Below the pieces are notes generated by a model that did not search any database, was not told the DNA's origin, and saw nothing but the letters and a program-made list of their open reading frames with translations. Both the position numbers and the translations under genes were made by a program. DNA of 64,000 nt from the NCBI RefSeq assembly GCF_025766255.1, contig NW_026516784.1, positions 1 through 64,000 on the forward strand, in the 5' to 3' direction. Numbering within the stretch: position 1 is the first letter of the stretch; the number at the start of each line of letters is the position of its first letter. This DNA is from Zychaea mexicana. Lineage: Eukaryota > Mucoromycota > Mucoromycetes > Mucorales > Lichtheimiaceae. Shown here piece by piece: positions 35,164-47,000 of the stretch.

Positions 35164-35651
35164 ATGGCTGACGCACTACAGCATACTTGCACTCAATTTC
35201 GGCATCAGTTGCTAAAAGCTCAAGGAACCTTGGTAGAAGATATTGACGATCCAAGCAAAAGAAAGCGGACTGCACAGGTTTGAACGACGGCATATTATTT
35301 GTAAACGAAATATCAAAGAAGCACTGTCTGGATGTGGATCAATCAACACTGTCATCGTCACCACCACCACCACCACCACCATCGTCATCGTCTCCGGAAC
35401 TACCACGTTTATCCGCCATACTGCAAGCAGCAAACACTACCAACACCGCTTCTAACCATGATGTTTTACCATCGGTTCAACACAAAAAGTTAGACTGGGC
35501 TTTTACAGATTCTTGGAGGAAGCATTTTGGGGATAAAATGGATGGGGACAAATGCTACAAAATCGGAGAGGAGATGGGTCTTTTAAAAACCTATGGTTCA
35601 AGTAAAGCTGTAAAATCTTCATATTTCCGTGCCAAGTCTCAATCTAAGTAG
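35164..35651 (+). CDS. Small hypothetical protein, divergent from the exonuclease gene
   Basis: I do not recognise this protein. Two exons, 35164-35277 and 35319-35651, join in phase to give 148 residues. The intron would be only 41 bp, short for this genome, so the model is tentative; the second exon alone is a clear open frame. After a Ser/Pro-rich middle (a run of seven Pro encoded by a ccaccacc repeat), the C-terminal 50 residues are Lys/Trp/Tyr-rich: KLDWAFTDSWRKHFGDK and then a basic end, KSSYFRAKSQSK. That end could bind nucleic acid. It starts about 310 bp from the N-terminal part of the broken exonuclease gene on the opposite strand, so the two may have shared a promoter and an element. 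Confidence 0.45.
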
Positions 35652-37981
35652 TAGGGAATCGACCCATATTGTACACCATCCATCATTTTTTTAAATATAT
35701 ATCTTTGTTATACCATCAAGGGCTCATCCTTCAATTATTATGTTATTCATTGATCAATTTAGCGACATATGGATATACAATAGAGGTTTTGAAGTTATCC
35801 AGGCACACTCAGCCACTTTCTGCATGAGCGGAAACTTGATTAGCCTTGTGTTTGCGGTAGTATAACTTTTATTGCGGAACCATTGTTCCTGGGGCTCCCA
35901 TCAGCCAACTATGAGTGGAAATCCAATATGTGCTGTCAGCTCCCCCTCTCAACTGCTTTTCGCCTTTTGTAGACGTCAACCTCTTTGTGTGGGAGTGCAC
36001 CACACTTTTGATAGGTAACGGGTGATGATTCGTATCATTCCCCGCTATATTTGATAGTACCTCACTTTGGTGATGATTAAGTGTTAAAATCTAGTAGGAG
36101 CTATAATTGAATAATATGAATGGTGTGCCATCTTTTTGATCAGACAGTAAGACCGAAAGTTCCGCAGAACCAAAAGATAGTCGAACTACGGCCCCTTGGC
36201 CGGCCTTGTGGCACTATACAAATATTCATATGCTGTTAAGTAGCAAAACCCAACCAAAATAAAAGAGAAAAGCACTTATCAAGATGGCCACTACGTAATG
36301 CAAGCTAACAACGACGTTTTATGTACACAAATAATGATAGTATATGTCACCCTAATCTGCATATATCCTCTGCTGCGTCTTTTTCTCTCTCCCATTATCG
36401 CAAACCCCACACGTCGCTTTGCACTCTTCTACTCACTGACCTCCACCCCATCAACCCTGTCAAGTGCACGTGTACTGTTCTCTGGTGGCTGACTTGCATT
36501 TTTTTTTCTGGAACACGAACCTTCGGTAATCAAAATAAAGGTTATACATGGATACGCACTAAGTTGATGATTGTGAGCGATAGTCAAAGTGTGAGATGAC
36601 TTTTTTTTCCCGGCAGGCTCGCCACTCTTCATCACGTTTCGACGAAGCTTGGTGTTGTCGCGTGCTTGGCACAACTAGGACTAAAAAGTGAATCGGGAAA
36701 CGAGAGGGAATAGTCGCTCATATGAATGAACATAGGAAGAAAAGCTAAATATTCAACGCGGTTTTGCCTAATAACCGCAGAAATAAATCTTCTGTTGCAC
36801 TTTATTATTAATAGTACTTTTAAAAGGCTGGTCGTGACACAACGTTTACTTAACCTACTGTAATAACCAGGAGAGGGAAAGAGCGTTTGTGTTGTTGGCA
36901 GCTCAAGATACCAGGGTGGGAAGGTTGCAAAGAAGCTCGGGGACCCCCAACGCAAAATAGTCTTATAGGGCGTCTGTCCCAACATTAGTGGTGTGCAGTA
37001 TGGCAAAACAGAGTCTAAAAAGACTGGCGAGAACGGACAATGATAGGACTATTAATAAAAAGCAAAAGGACGTCATGTGGCTGTTTCATGTGCGCTACTT
37101 ATACACATTACAGCGAGAGAGAAGAACACGCAGCGCCGTACTGCTGTTGCTCATAAGCAAAATAAACACCATCATTACCAGCATTATCAAACAGCAAACA
37201 CAGCAGGAACGTGCTGATAGTAGGTTGGGGGGAGGCATATGCAATGCTTTCCAAATTGTCAAGAATCCATGCAATTTTCCATAATCACATGGTTGCCCTT
37301 TGTGCTTGTTGTAATGTTTGCTGAGTTTGAAGTAATACTGGGAAACCTGAAATGGTCCATGCGAGGGGATCGGCTAGAGTGTTCACAAAAAAAGCATGTG
37401 AAAGTCTTTACACGGTTTGAGATACGGTCGGGCGAGCGGCTTACAGCCAAGTAAAAGCCTGATTTGGACTTGATTCACGGACAACAATGACACACGCACA
37501 GATCTTCTTGTTGTTGCGCGCGCACACACAAGAGTTGCAGCCAGACCACGACACAGGGATTATTGATGTTATCTTTCTATCACATGCTGTGATGGGGGTC
37601 CTACAACGAAAAGGTGGAGCTAGAGCGAGAAGAGCGGATAAAAGAGAAGAGGGTAGAGTTTAAGATTGACACACTGGCTTGATGTAACAACGAGAAGCGC
37701 TAAGTGCAAATAGTCTAGCGTTGTTGTTGTTGCTTAAAAAAAAGCATAAGCTTTATATTCAGTAGCTAGAGTTGTTGTGTGTGTTTGTTTATAATACCTG
37801 ATATAGGTGGGATTGTTGAGTCGCGCCATTCCTCACTTGGCTTCCGGGTCTTCCGCCTCTATCTCACTCCCTTTTTTTTACTCTTTCTCTTCCTTCAATT
37901 GCATTCAGCTCTCACGCTCTCTCTCTCTCTCTCTCTCTTTCTCCCTTTCTTTCCTTTCTCTTTTCGACTAGTTTCTCTTTC
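35652..37981. other. 2.3-kb intergenic region
   Basis: No gene supported. Small open frames at 36298-36599 and 36988-37284 (plus) and 36632-37006 (minus) show no motif. A GC-rich patch with ggccccttggccggcc lies near 36190. The right end is the promoter and CT-rich leader of the perilipin gene. Confidence 0.5.
37916..37938 (+). repeat. (CT)n tract in the perilipin leader
   Basis: About eleven CT units inside a longer pyrimidine-rich leader, 45-65 bp upstream of the ATG at 37982. Pyrimidine-rich stretches just upstream of start codons are common at highly expressed fungal genes. Confidence 0.9.
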
Positions 37982-39427
37982 ATGGCGATAAACCACAATC
38001 ATCTCGAAACCAACGGTATGTTCTTTTCTCTTTGCCGATAAGCACAACACACATCACCACCAGACATCACATTTGTGACATATGTGCTGTAAGGTTGGGT
38101 GAGAGACAAGGAGAGCGAGTGATAAAGGCGGGTGGCGGTGCTGCGATAAGCACAGGCCCCTGCCTCTTAATAGCTGGAGACCCGAAAATTTCTCACCCGC
38201 CTGTTTCTTCTTCTTTCCCTTTCCATCAAACTTTTACCTCTACTGCTTTTCTTCTTCATGGAAGGTCACGACGGGCACGTCAAGCACACCGAGGCAAACG
38301 GGATCCCCGCCGAGAACGGACAACCCAAACTGTCGTCGTCGTTGGGCTATGGGTTTGTTTCGCGCGTGACGTCTTATCCGATTGTGCAGGACGGCTTCTC
38401 GACAGTCAAAGCATATGCAGGAAAATCCAAAGTGGCGACGTTTGCGATTGATAAAGCCAACAACACCCTGAGCACCGTCAGCAGCTACCAGCCAAAGTAC
38501 GTTCAGACGTACTATGAAACTTACGTCCAGCCGCACGTACAACGCGCCGACGACCTTGGCTGCAAATCGCTTGATTTGATTCAGAACCACTTCCCCGTTG
38601 TCAACCAGCCCACTGCTGAGATTGTGAGTGCCGTCAAGGCACCTCCTCGGGACATCATTACCGGTGTACGCCAGCGATTGACCACCCCTGCACAGGCTGC
38701 TGCTCGTGCTGCCAACGACCGCATCACTACCGTCGTCGACACAATGGAACACACCATCGACCGCTACTTACCCGCCCCTCAAAACACCAAGCGCAAATCG
38801 TTCGATAAGAACAATACAACAACAGCAAATGCAAGCCACGCTGTGCGTGTCTATCAGCTGTTGCACGAGGCATCGTCGCGTGTGGGTCAACTAGTCATCG
38901 AAAACACACCTCGTTCCCGCGATGACCTTGCCAATCTGTCGATTGTCCAGACGGCCACGAACCAGTTGCAGTTTATCCAAGAGACGCTGCGGCACTCGAT
39001 CACAGTGTATTCGCAGGCCGCCCAGCAGCGTGTTCCCGCAGCGGTCACTGAACGGTTCCATCAGCTACACGGCACGTTGACATCACAGCTCAACCAGCTC
39101 GCCGGATTTGTCAAGACACGAACTGAATTGCCCGACTGGCTCAAATCACGTCTGCAAACTCTGGCCGATACCGCCACCGCCCAGTACAGCTTTGCAAAGA
39201 AGGAGTACGCTCGATCTGATATTACGACGTATGACAAGGCTAAGAACGTGACCCAGAACTTGCAAGCTCAGCTGTTGCCGCTTTTGCAGAACGTCCACTT
39301 GCAGGTTCGGGGTTATGCCGAATCCGCTCGCCAAAAAGCTGAGAAGGATCTCGGCCCGTACGTCCCCTTCGGCAACAACAAGATCGCTGCTTCCACCGAC
39401 GATGCCACCACCGCTTCCCAACAGTAA
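37982..39427 (+). CDS. Perilipin-family lipid-droplet protein
   Basis: It resembles perilipins, which coat lipid droplets and control access of lipases; oil-rich Mucoromycota express them strongly. Preferred exons are 37982-38015 and 38265-39427, giving 398 residues beginning MAINHNHLETNGHDGH. An alternative start is the ATG at 38258, which lies in the pyrimidine-rich 3' end of the intron. The N-terminal third carries the PAT-like region: SYPIVQDGFSTVKAYAGKSK, then QTYYETYVQPHVQRADDLGC and KSLDLIQNHFPVV. The rest is amphipathic helix with few charged clusters, ending in the LGPYVPFG region. There is no signal peptide, as expected for a protein that attaches from the cytosol. Confidence 0.85.
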
Positions 39428-39665
39428 AGTTTGCCATTATCGACGCCGTCGTCTTTGACTTGACTGACTTTTACGCTACTTCTCCACTCCTTATCACACT
39501 CTAAATGCCTCTTTATCTCTCTCTCTCTCTTTGCTACTCTAACTCTGTTCTTATAGCTTCTTCTTCTTTTACGTCTTTCTCTTATCTTTCTCTCTATTAT
39601 ATCCCAAATAGCTTGCAAATCTCATACCTTTTAAAGTTAACCGTATACAATAAAGTCTCCTTTTT

Positions 39666-40235
39666 TTACTCTTTTTTATCATTTTCTGATGTATCAACTA
39701 CTACATGGAATGCTCCATTTTTGCCCTGCTCATCTACAACTTGTCGCTTGCCTCCTCGTGAATTGGTTTCCTTGACAATCAGATGTAGCCGCTCCAGCTT
39801 GGCCTTTCTATCCATCTGACACATTTCAAAGCTGATCAATGATATGCCGCAGAATGCTGCTACCGCCCAGTTGGCTGCTGATGGTACCGTCCCTGGTTTA
39901 TTAAAAAATCATCATTATTACATTTTCGTAAACTGCTACCTCTAGCTTTGTGCTTACGTTTTACAATATATCGAATACCTCCAGCGCCAAATGCACCACC
40001 CATGCCGTAGAGTAATGCATTTCGTGCACATGGTATTTTACCCACATTTTTAAAATCGTCTACTTTGATTGTCTATTGTTGTTGTTGTTGTTGCCAATGA
40101 CGCGTCGGTAGTGAGCAACCAGTCAGGTTAAAAAAAGGTGGGGATGACCTTGCTTGTTTACGCAACAGTAAAATGAATTACCTGCAAGGCATCTGTAAAA
40201 GTGGGCTGATTATTGTCGTTATTGTTGTTGCTCAT
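39666..40235 (-). CDS. COX20: Cytochrome c oxidase assembly factor COX20
   Basis: COX20 is a small mitochondrial inner-membrane chaperone for Cox2 in respiratory complex IV assembly. Exons: 40235-40182, 40072-39958, 39892-39666, giving 131 residues, all GT-AG. The family core is complete: KIPCARNALLYGMGGAFGAG, then an R-Y motif, then AANWAVAAFCGISLISFEMC in the second membrane helix, followed by a charged C-terminus. The N-terminus is Asn-rich with no presequence, as in relatives. Length fits the family (about 120-200). It converges with the perilipin gene, with about 240 bp between stops. Confidence 0.92.
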
Positions 40236-42313
40236 GGTGGTGTGTAAATTTCGAATATTATTGTTCTATTCCAGCCAGCCACCATACATATCCACCGCCT
40301 CGGAGCCTAATTAGCCTAGGTGCGGGGGTAGATGCCTTTAGCAACAAACCACGCCACCAAGAAAATCGCATTTTACCATGTGCACTCGTCAAATCATCGG
40401 TCTACCTTGTTATTATCACTGAACATCAAGGACACAGCTTGAAGAGATTTTCAAAATGGCTGTGCTTAAACCTGCGCAGGATCATCATCAGCTTTCTTTG
40501 TTGTCAACTCCAATCGATCTGCAACAAAGCGATCCATGCAGAAGCGGGCGCTATTGTGCTTAGAGCAAAACATTTTGCCAAGCTATGCCAAGGTCAAATA
40601 GGAAGCAATATGGAAATATTGGCTGTTCAATACATCTCTTCCAGACTCCAAACAGTATACCCAGTTTACCATATACGGAGTACCTACAGGGCAGTAGTGG
40701 CGTGGCGACACGTTTGCCGGTTCGGATAATATGTAACAAATGCGATTGGTTTAAAAACATGTGGCAAATTTTAAAAAAGCAAAGTTGGTCTCTCCACTTC
40801 TCTTATGGAAGCGTGTTGTTAGACCAATGGCATATGCTGTGTTGGGGGCAAATAAAAAGGTGGCATTGTGTTGTTTGTTGTTTGCTCAGTTTTTTCGAAG
40901 AAGGACTCAAGTACGCAAAATGTGTTTTACTTTTTCTATCGTTTGACAACATGGTAACCATGGCAGCCACGTTTTTTTTTTTTTTGGTTTCTATGGCAAC
41001 AAAGAAAAAGTGGCATCATCGTCATAGCAACAAAATGATTTGCAAAGGATCGATTATCGGATGCAACGACGGTGAAACCGGCCGAGTATTCCGAAACGAT
41101 TCAACAAAACGGCAGACGGGAAGAGAGAGAAGAGACTAGCTCCAGTAGTAGTAGTAGTAGTAGTACCACCCCTATGTTATCCGGTGGCACCGCATTGCGT
41201 AAGGTGCAAAACATCACTTGACCCTTTTAAAAGATGGGTGGATGGATGGAGGTAGAACGAAACACAACTAGACGCCCATGTGTCAACTAAAAAATATCCA
41301 GACCAGCTGAGCTAGAACTCCCCTCTGTCATTGATTTCTCGAAGCATGTGCACGCGAGCAACAAAAGTTTCGCGCACGAACCCTCCCCCAAGTTTTACAG
41401 AAGGGAGATCGACGATAACGCACAGCTCTGAGGGCATGTGAAAATTGCAAAACCTGTCTTGGTTAACCCCATGTGATTTTAGTAGTGCCAGAAATGAAAG
41501 ACCCCGATCTTCTTCTCTAGCTTGGCAACAACAACAACATCACAAAAGTTGTCTAGGGTTATGTTGAGACGCTTTGCGTCGATTAGAGGAGCAGGAAACG
41601 TATTCATATTCTTCCCGAGCGGGTGGGTCGACTGATTGAGTAATATAGCAAGTGTGAGTAAAATTAAGCCGTTTGGGGGGAGGGGTTTGGAAAGAAGGCC
41701 TTATTTCATAAACATGTACAATTTAAAACACTTCTGTTGCACAGACCCTCCTAAAGAATTATACTTAACCCCTTTTCCCCCCATCAAACCACTAATTAGC
41801 GTTACAGGCGACGTCAATGAAAGTCTGACATACGCGATATAGTGCGTAGATAGTGTAGCATATCCGTTTCTCCCATTATATAATACGTTTTGCTGCAACC
41901 AGCGCCTCTCCTCTTCCTTCTTCCTCCACTTCTTTCCCACTTTTGTTTGATACTAGCAAGTTCCAGCAGAAAACGATCACCAGCAAGGAAGAAAATAAAG
42001 AGAGCGAAAAGGTATATACACAAAAACCACACGATGATTGTATGTCGGATGATCTTTGGATTGACAATTTGTTCCGATCGCATGATCCGTGCGGTGTATA
42101 CGTAATAGTCACCAGCTCTTTCTTTCGACATTAAAAAAAACCTCGAGGTATACTAGGAACAATGCAATTTCCACAGCAACATCACGCCTATTTGTATCAA
42201 TGCTTATTGTTGGATAATAATAGTAGCTCCTCAGCGAAATCTTGACTATATATTACACCACCTTTAACAATTCCCCAGAAGCTCCTCCTCTCTTCTCCTC
42301 ACTTTGTCTCATC
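40236..42313. other. 2-kb intergenic region
   Basis: No gene supported. The longest open frame (40585-41139, plus, 184 codons) has no motif and reads like chance. The region holds a T run near 40972-40985, a TAG repeat at 41145-41165 and pyrimidine-rich DNA upstream of the zinc-finger gene. Confidence 0.5.
41145..41165. repeat. (GTA)n microsatellite
   Basis: Seven tandem gta triplets between COX20 and the zinc-finger gene. No coding frame covers it with confidence. Confidence 0.9.
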
Positions 42314-43688
42314 ATGAGCGGTTTCCCAGAAGCGGCAATTCCGTTGACAACGACCGTGCCCTCGTGCGTTTCAGGTAAAGACGAATGTACCCCTTTAAAT
42401 AGTTGCACCGTTGCTTGCAGGTCCCTGACATTATCTATCTGTCTATGCAGTCGCAGCTTCTTCTTCTTCGCTTACAATGACAACATCGTCGAGTAGTGAG
42501 GAACCCTGGCCTCTCGTTTTCGATAGCACTATGGCTTATATGTACGACGAAGGGCTGCGCACGCCCGAATCTTCTGATTTCAATCTATTACCTTACATTC
42601 CCGAGAATTACTATGCCCAGCAACAGGTATGCTACATATTGCATATTCCTCGTCATCATGCGAGCTTATTGCTAATAAGCAATTTATTACAGTATATGAG
42701 TCCAGCAGCCACACCCGAGGAGAAAAGTTGTCCCACGCCGCAATGGGATCACCCCAACAATTTGACTCGAGACCAACTGATCGAACGCGTTCTCCAGCTT
42801 GAGCGTGAGCGACTGCATTACTACTGGCCACCTCTTCATCACCAACATCCAAACCACCACCATCATCCTCAGCAACAGCAACAACGTAAGTAAAGAAAAA
42901 GAAACGGAGACAAGAAGACGCAAAGAAATCACGCCAGCAATAATATTAATTATACAAAAATATTGTAGCGCCGGCCCCACCCGCTCCCGAAGAAGAAATC
43001 ACGTACTACTGCCGTTGGAATCATTGTGACGTTCAAACGTGCCATCTTGATGAGCTGATCGCACATATCCGGGATATCCATGTTGGAAGCGGAAAGGTTC
43101 GGGTTGTGTTACATACTTGATATGTCACGCCACACTTATTTTGTACTCATTGTCGTCGCGCCTTGATTTTTCTTTCAATAGGCTGCATATTATTGTGAAT
43201 GGGCTGGCTGTCCTCGTCAAAACAAGCCATTCATGAAGCGGCACAAGATGCATAATCATATGCGCACGCATACTGGTGAAAAGCCGTTCGTTTGCACTAT
43301 CGAAGGTACCGCAACACACAATAACAAATGACAAAGGGGCGGGAATGACGGGAATTTTCTTAATATAGATTGTGAGCATCCGGTCACTAACAATGCCATC
43401 TGTTACTTCTTAGATTGTGACAAGCGCTTCTCACGGCTCGATTCGCTCAATACCCATATCAAGACGCATTCATCCGTTCGACCTTTCAAATGTTCCATTC
43501 CTGACTGCACCAAAGCATACTTTCATTCCCGTTCTTTACGTAAGCATATCAAGGCCCATCAGCAACGCATTGCGGCCTCTGCATCCAATAACAGAAAGAA
43601 AGGCAGCCGACGCCGGCCGGTCGCTGCTACTGCTACATCTACTACTTCCAACAATACCCCTTCCTCTATGCCCAATTATGAAGAATAA
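42314..43688 (+). CDS. C2H2 zinc-finger transcription factor
   Basis: A predicted nuclear DNA-binding regulator of 318 residues. Exons: 42314-42374, 42451-42626, 42693-42885, 42969-43096, 43182-43305, 43414-43688; the donor after 43096 is a weak GTTCGG. After a Ser-rich N-terminus and a His/Gln-rich stretch, four fingers follow. Finger 1 starts YYCRWNHC, finger 2 starts YYCEWAGC and ends with an HMRTHTGEKPF linker, finger 3 starts CTIEDCDKRF, and finger 4 starts CSIPDCTKAY. The CxWxxC first pair and the long finger-1 spacing are like GLI/ZIC/GLIS-type or fungal PacC/Zap1-type fingers. The C-terminus is basic then Ser/Thr-rich. The target genes are unknown. Confidence 0.88.
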
Positions 43689-44087
43689 CCATTTCTTTCT
43701 CCTACTTTACACATACTATCCTTTCATTACTTTCTTTCCTTGTTTGTTTTCCTTCTTCTCTCGAATCTTTTTTTATTTTGGCTCGTTCTTTCCCTCTCTT
43801 CTCCATACCTCTCACATTGTCCCGCTGTATTATTTTCCGTGTACATACTCTTTTTAATAGAAGTCTGTCGTATCCTATCTCTTTCCCGCGTATTCTAAAA
43901 ACACTCACTGCTCTAACGTCATTCGTATTCGTCTTGTCTACCTTTCTTTTCCACTATGTGATATACGAATTTTATTGGAAACAACAAATTAGTGCTACAT
44001 ACAACACTGCAAGAAGAGATTACATGGTTTCGTGTTTAAAGAAGTAGATGATATGGTTTTGGTATTTTGGATTCTTTTAATTGGGGC
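43689..44087. other. Convergent spacer
   Basis: Pyrimidine- and AT-rich 400-bp spacer between the zinc-finger gene and the chitin synthase gene, which converge. The plus-strand frame within it is low-complexity and not supported. Confidence 0.5.
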
Positions 44088-47000
44088 TCACGCGTTCTCA
44101 TGGGGTGGTGGTTGTGGAGGTCTCGTACGCTGTGCCGAGTAACGACGGGTATTGATACTCGTAGAAGAAGGTGAGGGTCTCGGTGATCGAGGTCCTCCTG
44201 GCGCACCTTCTTGCTGCATAAATTGTGGGGATGGCAACGACATATTTGACATGGGATGATCCAAGTAGTCACCCCGCTGTTGCTGTAAGGGTGTATCGCT
44301 GTTGGATGATTCAGATCCACTATGGTTACCTTGTCGCTTCAACTTGTTGTGCTGAAGCGTTTCTGCATAGAGATCCATGTAACTTCGCGGACGGTCTTCC
44401 ATGAACCGCGGCAATGGCATGTTATTATCGATAGCAGATCGGATACGACGCTCTTTTTCATAATCGCTCCATTTCTTCATTGTTGCACGGCTTGCATCGA
44501 ATTCACCTTCCTTATCGCCATGACCATGCTTGTCGCCTCCACCACTACCTTCGACTTTACGGGTATCGCCCCACGAGAAATCGTCAAAGTGCCAGTAGGC
44601 ATAAGTGGGCAGGACAAAGTTCCATATGGGGAGGGAAAAGAGATAAATGATCATCCAACCGACATAGACAAGCTTGCGACTTGTCATGACGATTAGTACA
44701 GCGGGCAAACCCAGAATCAGTGCAAGTAAAATAAGGGGGATTATGGCCGGCTTTCCGAGAATGGCAAGGATAATTAAATACAATGTAAATGAAATGGCAG
44801 CAGGTAGAGCAAGTGTTCCAACAAGCTCCATGAATACGACAAACTGCATCGAGAAGCAAAATGTGCCGCAGAGGTCGTGGACGAGCACCAATTCCATCAA
44901 GTTGTGAATTGTAGAGTTGATCCATCGTCGTCGCTGTGACAGTAGCACACTAAATGTGTCTGGAACAATAGTCTTACATCTAAAAACAAAAAATGAAAGC
45001 GTTTGCATTAGTTTGCGATCAGTATGTTTCACCATACGATGATAGTTGGATAACATACGCTGCTTGAGGGACAAACATCATTTTGCGGTTGGGGAAGGTG
45101 CGCAACATTAGAGTCGACAGATATCGATCTTCACCGAGAAGCAACAAATTCTTTTTATGCAACGTATCGACTACGTTCTCGGAGTAATGCTCGACAATAT
45201 CAGGATTGGCAAGAATTGGCACCCAGTAACCGTTCGGGCCCTTGGGAGCCTTAATGCGATACATACAAAAGCAGCCAGGCAAACAGGTGACGCCACCGAA
45301 GATTGACTCGAATGCTTTGCTCTGATGGTGGGAGATATAGTATTCGAACACTGAAAGGAATGATGACGACAGCAGTAATATGTGTCAGATTCAGAAATAG
45401 GAGGTTTTTTGTGTATGTGCACGTAAACACATGTAGTTAAATTACCTTGAATCATGCTAACCCAACTAGCAGTCTTGTTGGCAATTCTAGTCTCGCCACA
45501 TAGACCAGAGATTTCGGGATCCTTGACTGCACAGGAGACTAATCGGGAAAGAGCGTCAGGGAACAGCTTGGTATCGGCATCGACCATGAGCACAATCTCG
45601 TATCGGTCAGCGGGAATACCAGTGACGCGCCAGATGGCGTTGAAGAAGTCATATTCCATGGATGTCATGCGCTCATCAAACATAACTTTCTGCATAAACT
45701 GCATAAGAATAATCTGCGAGTCGCGCTTGCCACGGTTGCCTGGTTTTCTTTCGTCGGCCTCCTCAGGTGTGCCGCATTTGACAATGGTAATCATAGGAAC
45801 GCGTTGCTGATGCTCTGGATCAACAGTGGCATCATCGTAGTGATAATAGCCGGCATAGACTTTTCCCATGTTGTTGCGCTTGGAACCGTCAGCAATTGCG
45901 ATATAGCTGGCTGCTTCAACCTGCTCAGGTGGTACTACAAAGTCGTGCATCATGGAAATACACACGTCGGGGGTGGACATGCTTTCGCCGTGCCCAGTGA
46001 TTATGCCGTCGCAAACGACCAGAATGAGCTTGTGTGAGTTTGGATAGTCGCTGGTTGCAATTGAATCCAATGTTGTTCGGACGCCATCCAGACCTTCGGA
46101 ATAGCATGTCACGAGACAGATGGTGTGCGCCAACGGATAGTTAAAAGGCATATAGTCGGAAGGCGGTTGCGCTATGGCATTCGGCGAGACAGGGTGTGGA
46201 CATACTGGACTAGGTGCCAGCGTTGTTGCTCCACCACTGTGGCTCTGTAACTCTGAAGATGATATCGAAGATCTGCGCAGACTGGCAGCTGCGGTGGCAG
46301 GCAAGTAGCGCGACGATGGAGAGGGCGAAGGTGTTGGTGTTTGAAAATAGGAAAACCGTCGGGTTGTATAGTCTTCAAGTGTACTACAATCAAGCATAAT
46401 AAACGTTTAGTAAAGTGGCAATGGAATCGCCATATAAGAAAAGTTAGTATTACCTTGACGGCGTCTTCCAAATAGGTGTAGGCGACCGGTCAGCGTCAAA
46501 TCGAGTCGAATTAGGCATAGGCTGGGTGAAACGCGAAGTCTGTGGCAACAAGCTGCGCTTTTTGATCGGCATCGGCGGCGGCGGAATTCGAGGACGTTCG
46601 GCTAAGGGAGCAGCTACATTAATATCGCGAGTCCATTGTTCGAGTTCAGCCTCACGCTGCATTCGAGCAGCGTACGACGAGCCTTCCTTGAAAGTGCCCA
46701 GTCGCCAGCTGAGGAACCAGCCAAAGATGACGGCCAGGGAGAAGCGGGTGAATATTACGCCGAGGATGACCACCAGGGACAGGTACAGGACTATCTCGGA
46801 CGCCATGCAGCCGATGCTGAGCGTGTCTACGGATCCAACCTTGATAAGTAACGACAAACATTTGGCTTCGTCTTCCCAGGTGGTGCCATTCGCAGCACGC
46901 GTAGCTGCAATTGCACGGGTCATGTCTTTGCCGCCATACTTGGCCGTATCCGAAAGAACGCTGGCGATCAGACTAGAGTTTTTGATATCGTAACTCGAGA

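Noticed and set aside
40585..41139. 184-codon plus-strand open frame between COX20 and the zinc-finger gene
   Set aside because: No motif, odd composition, no promoter-like leader and competing frames on the other strand; most likely chance.
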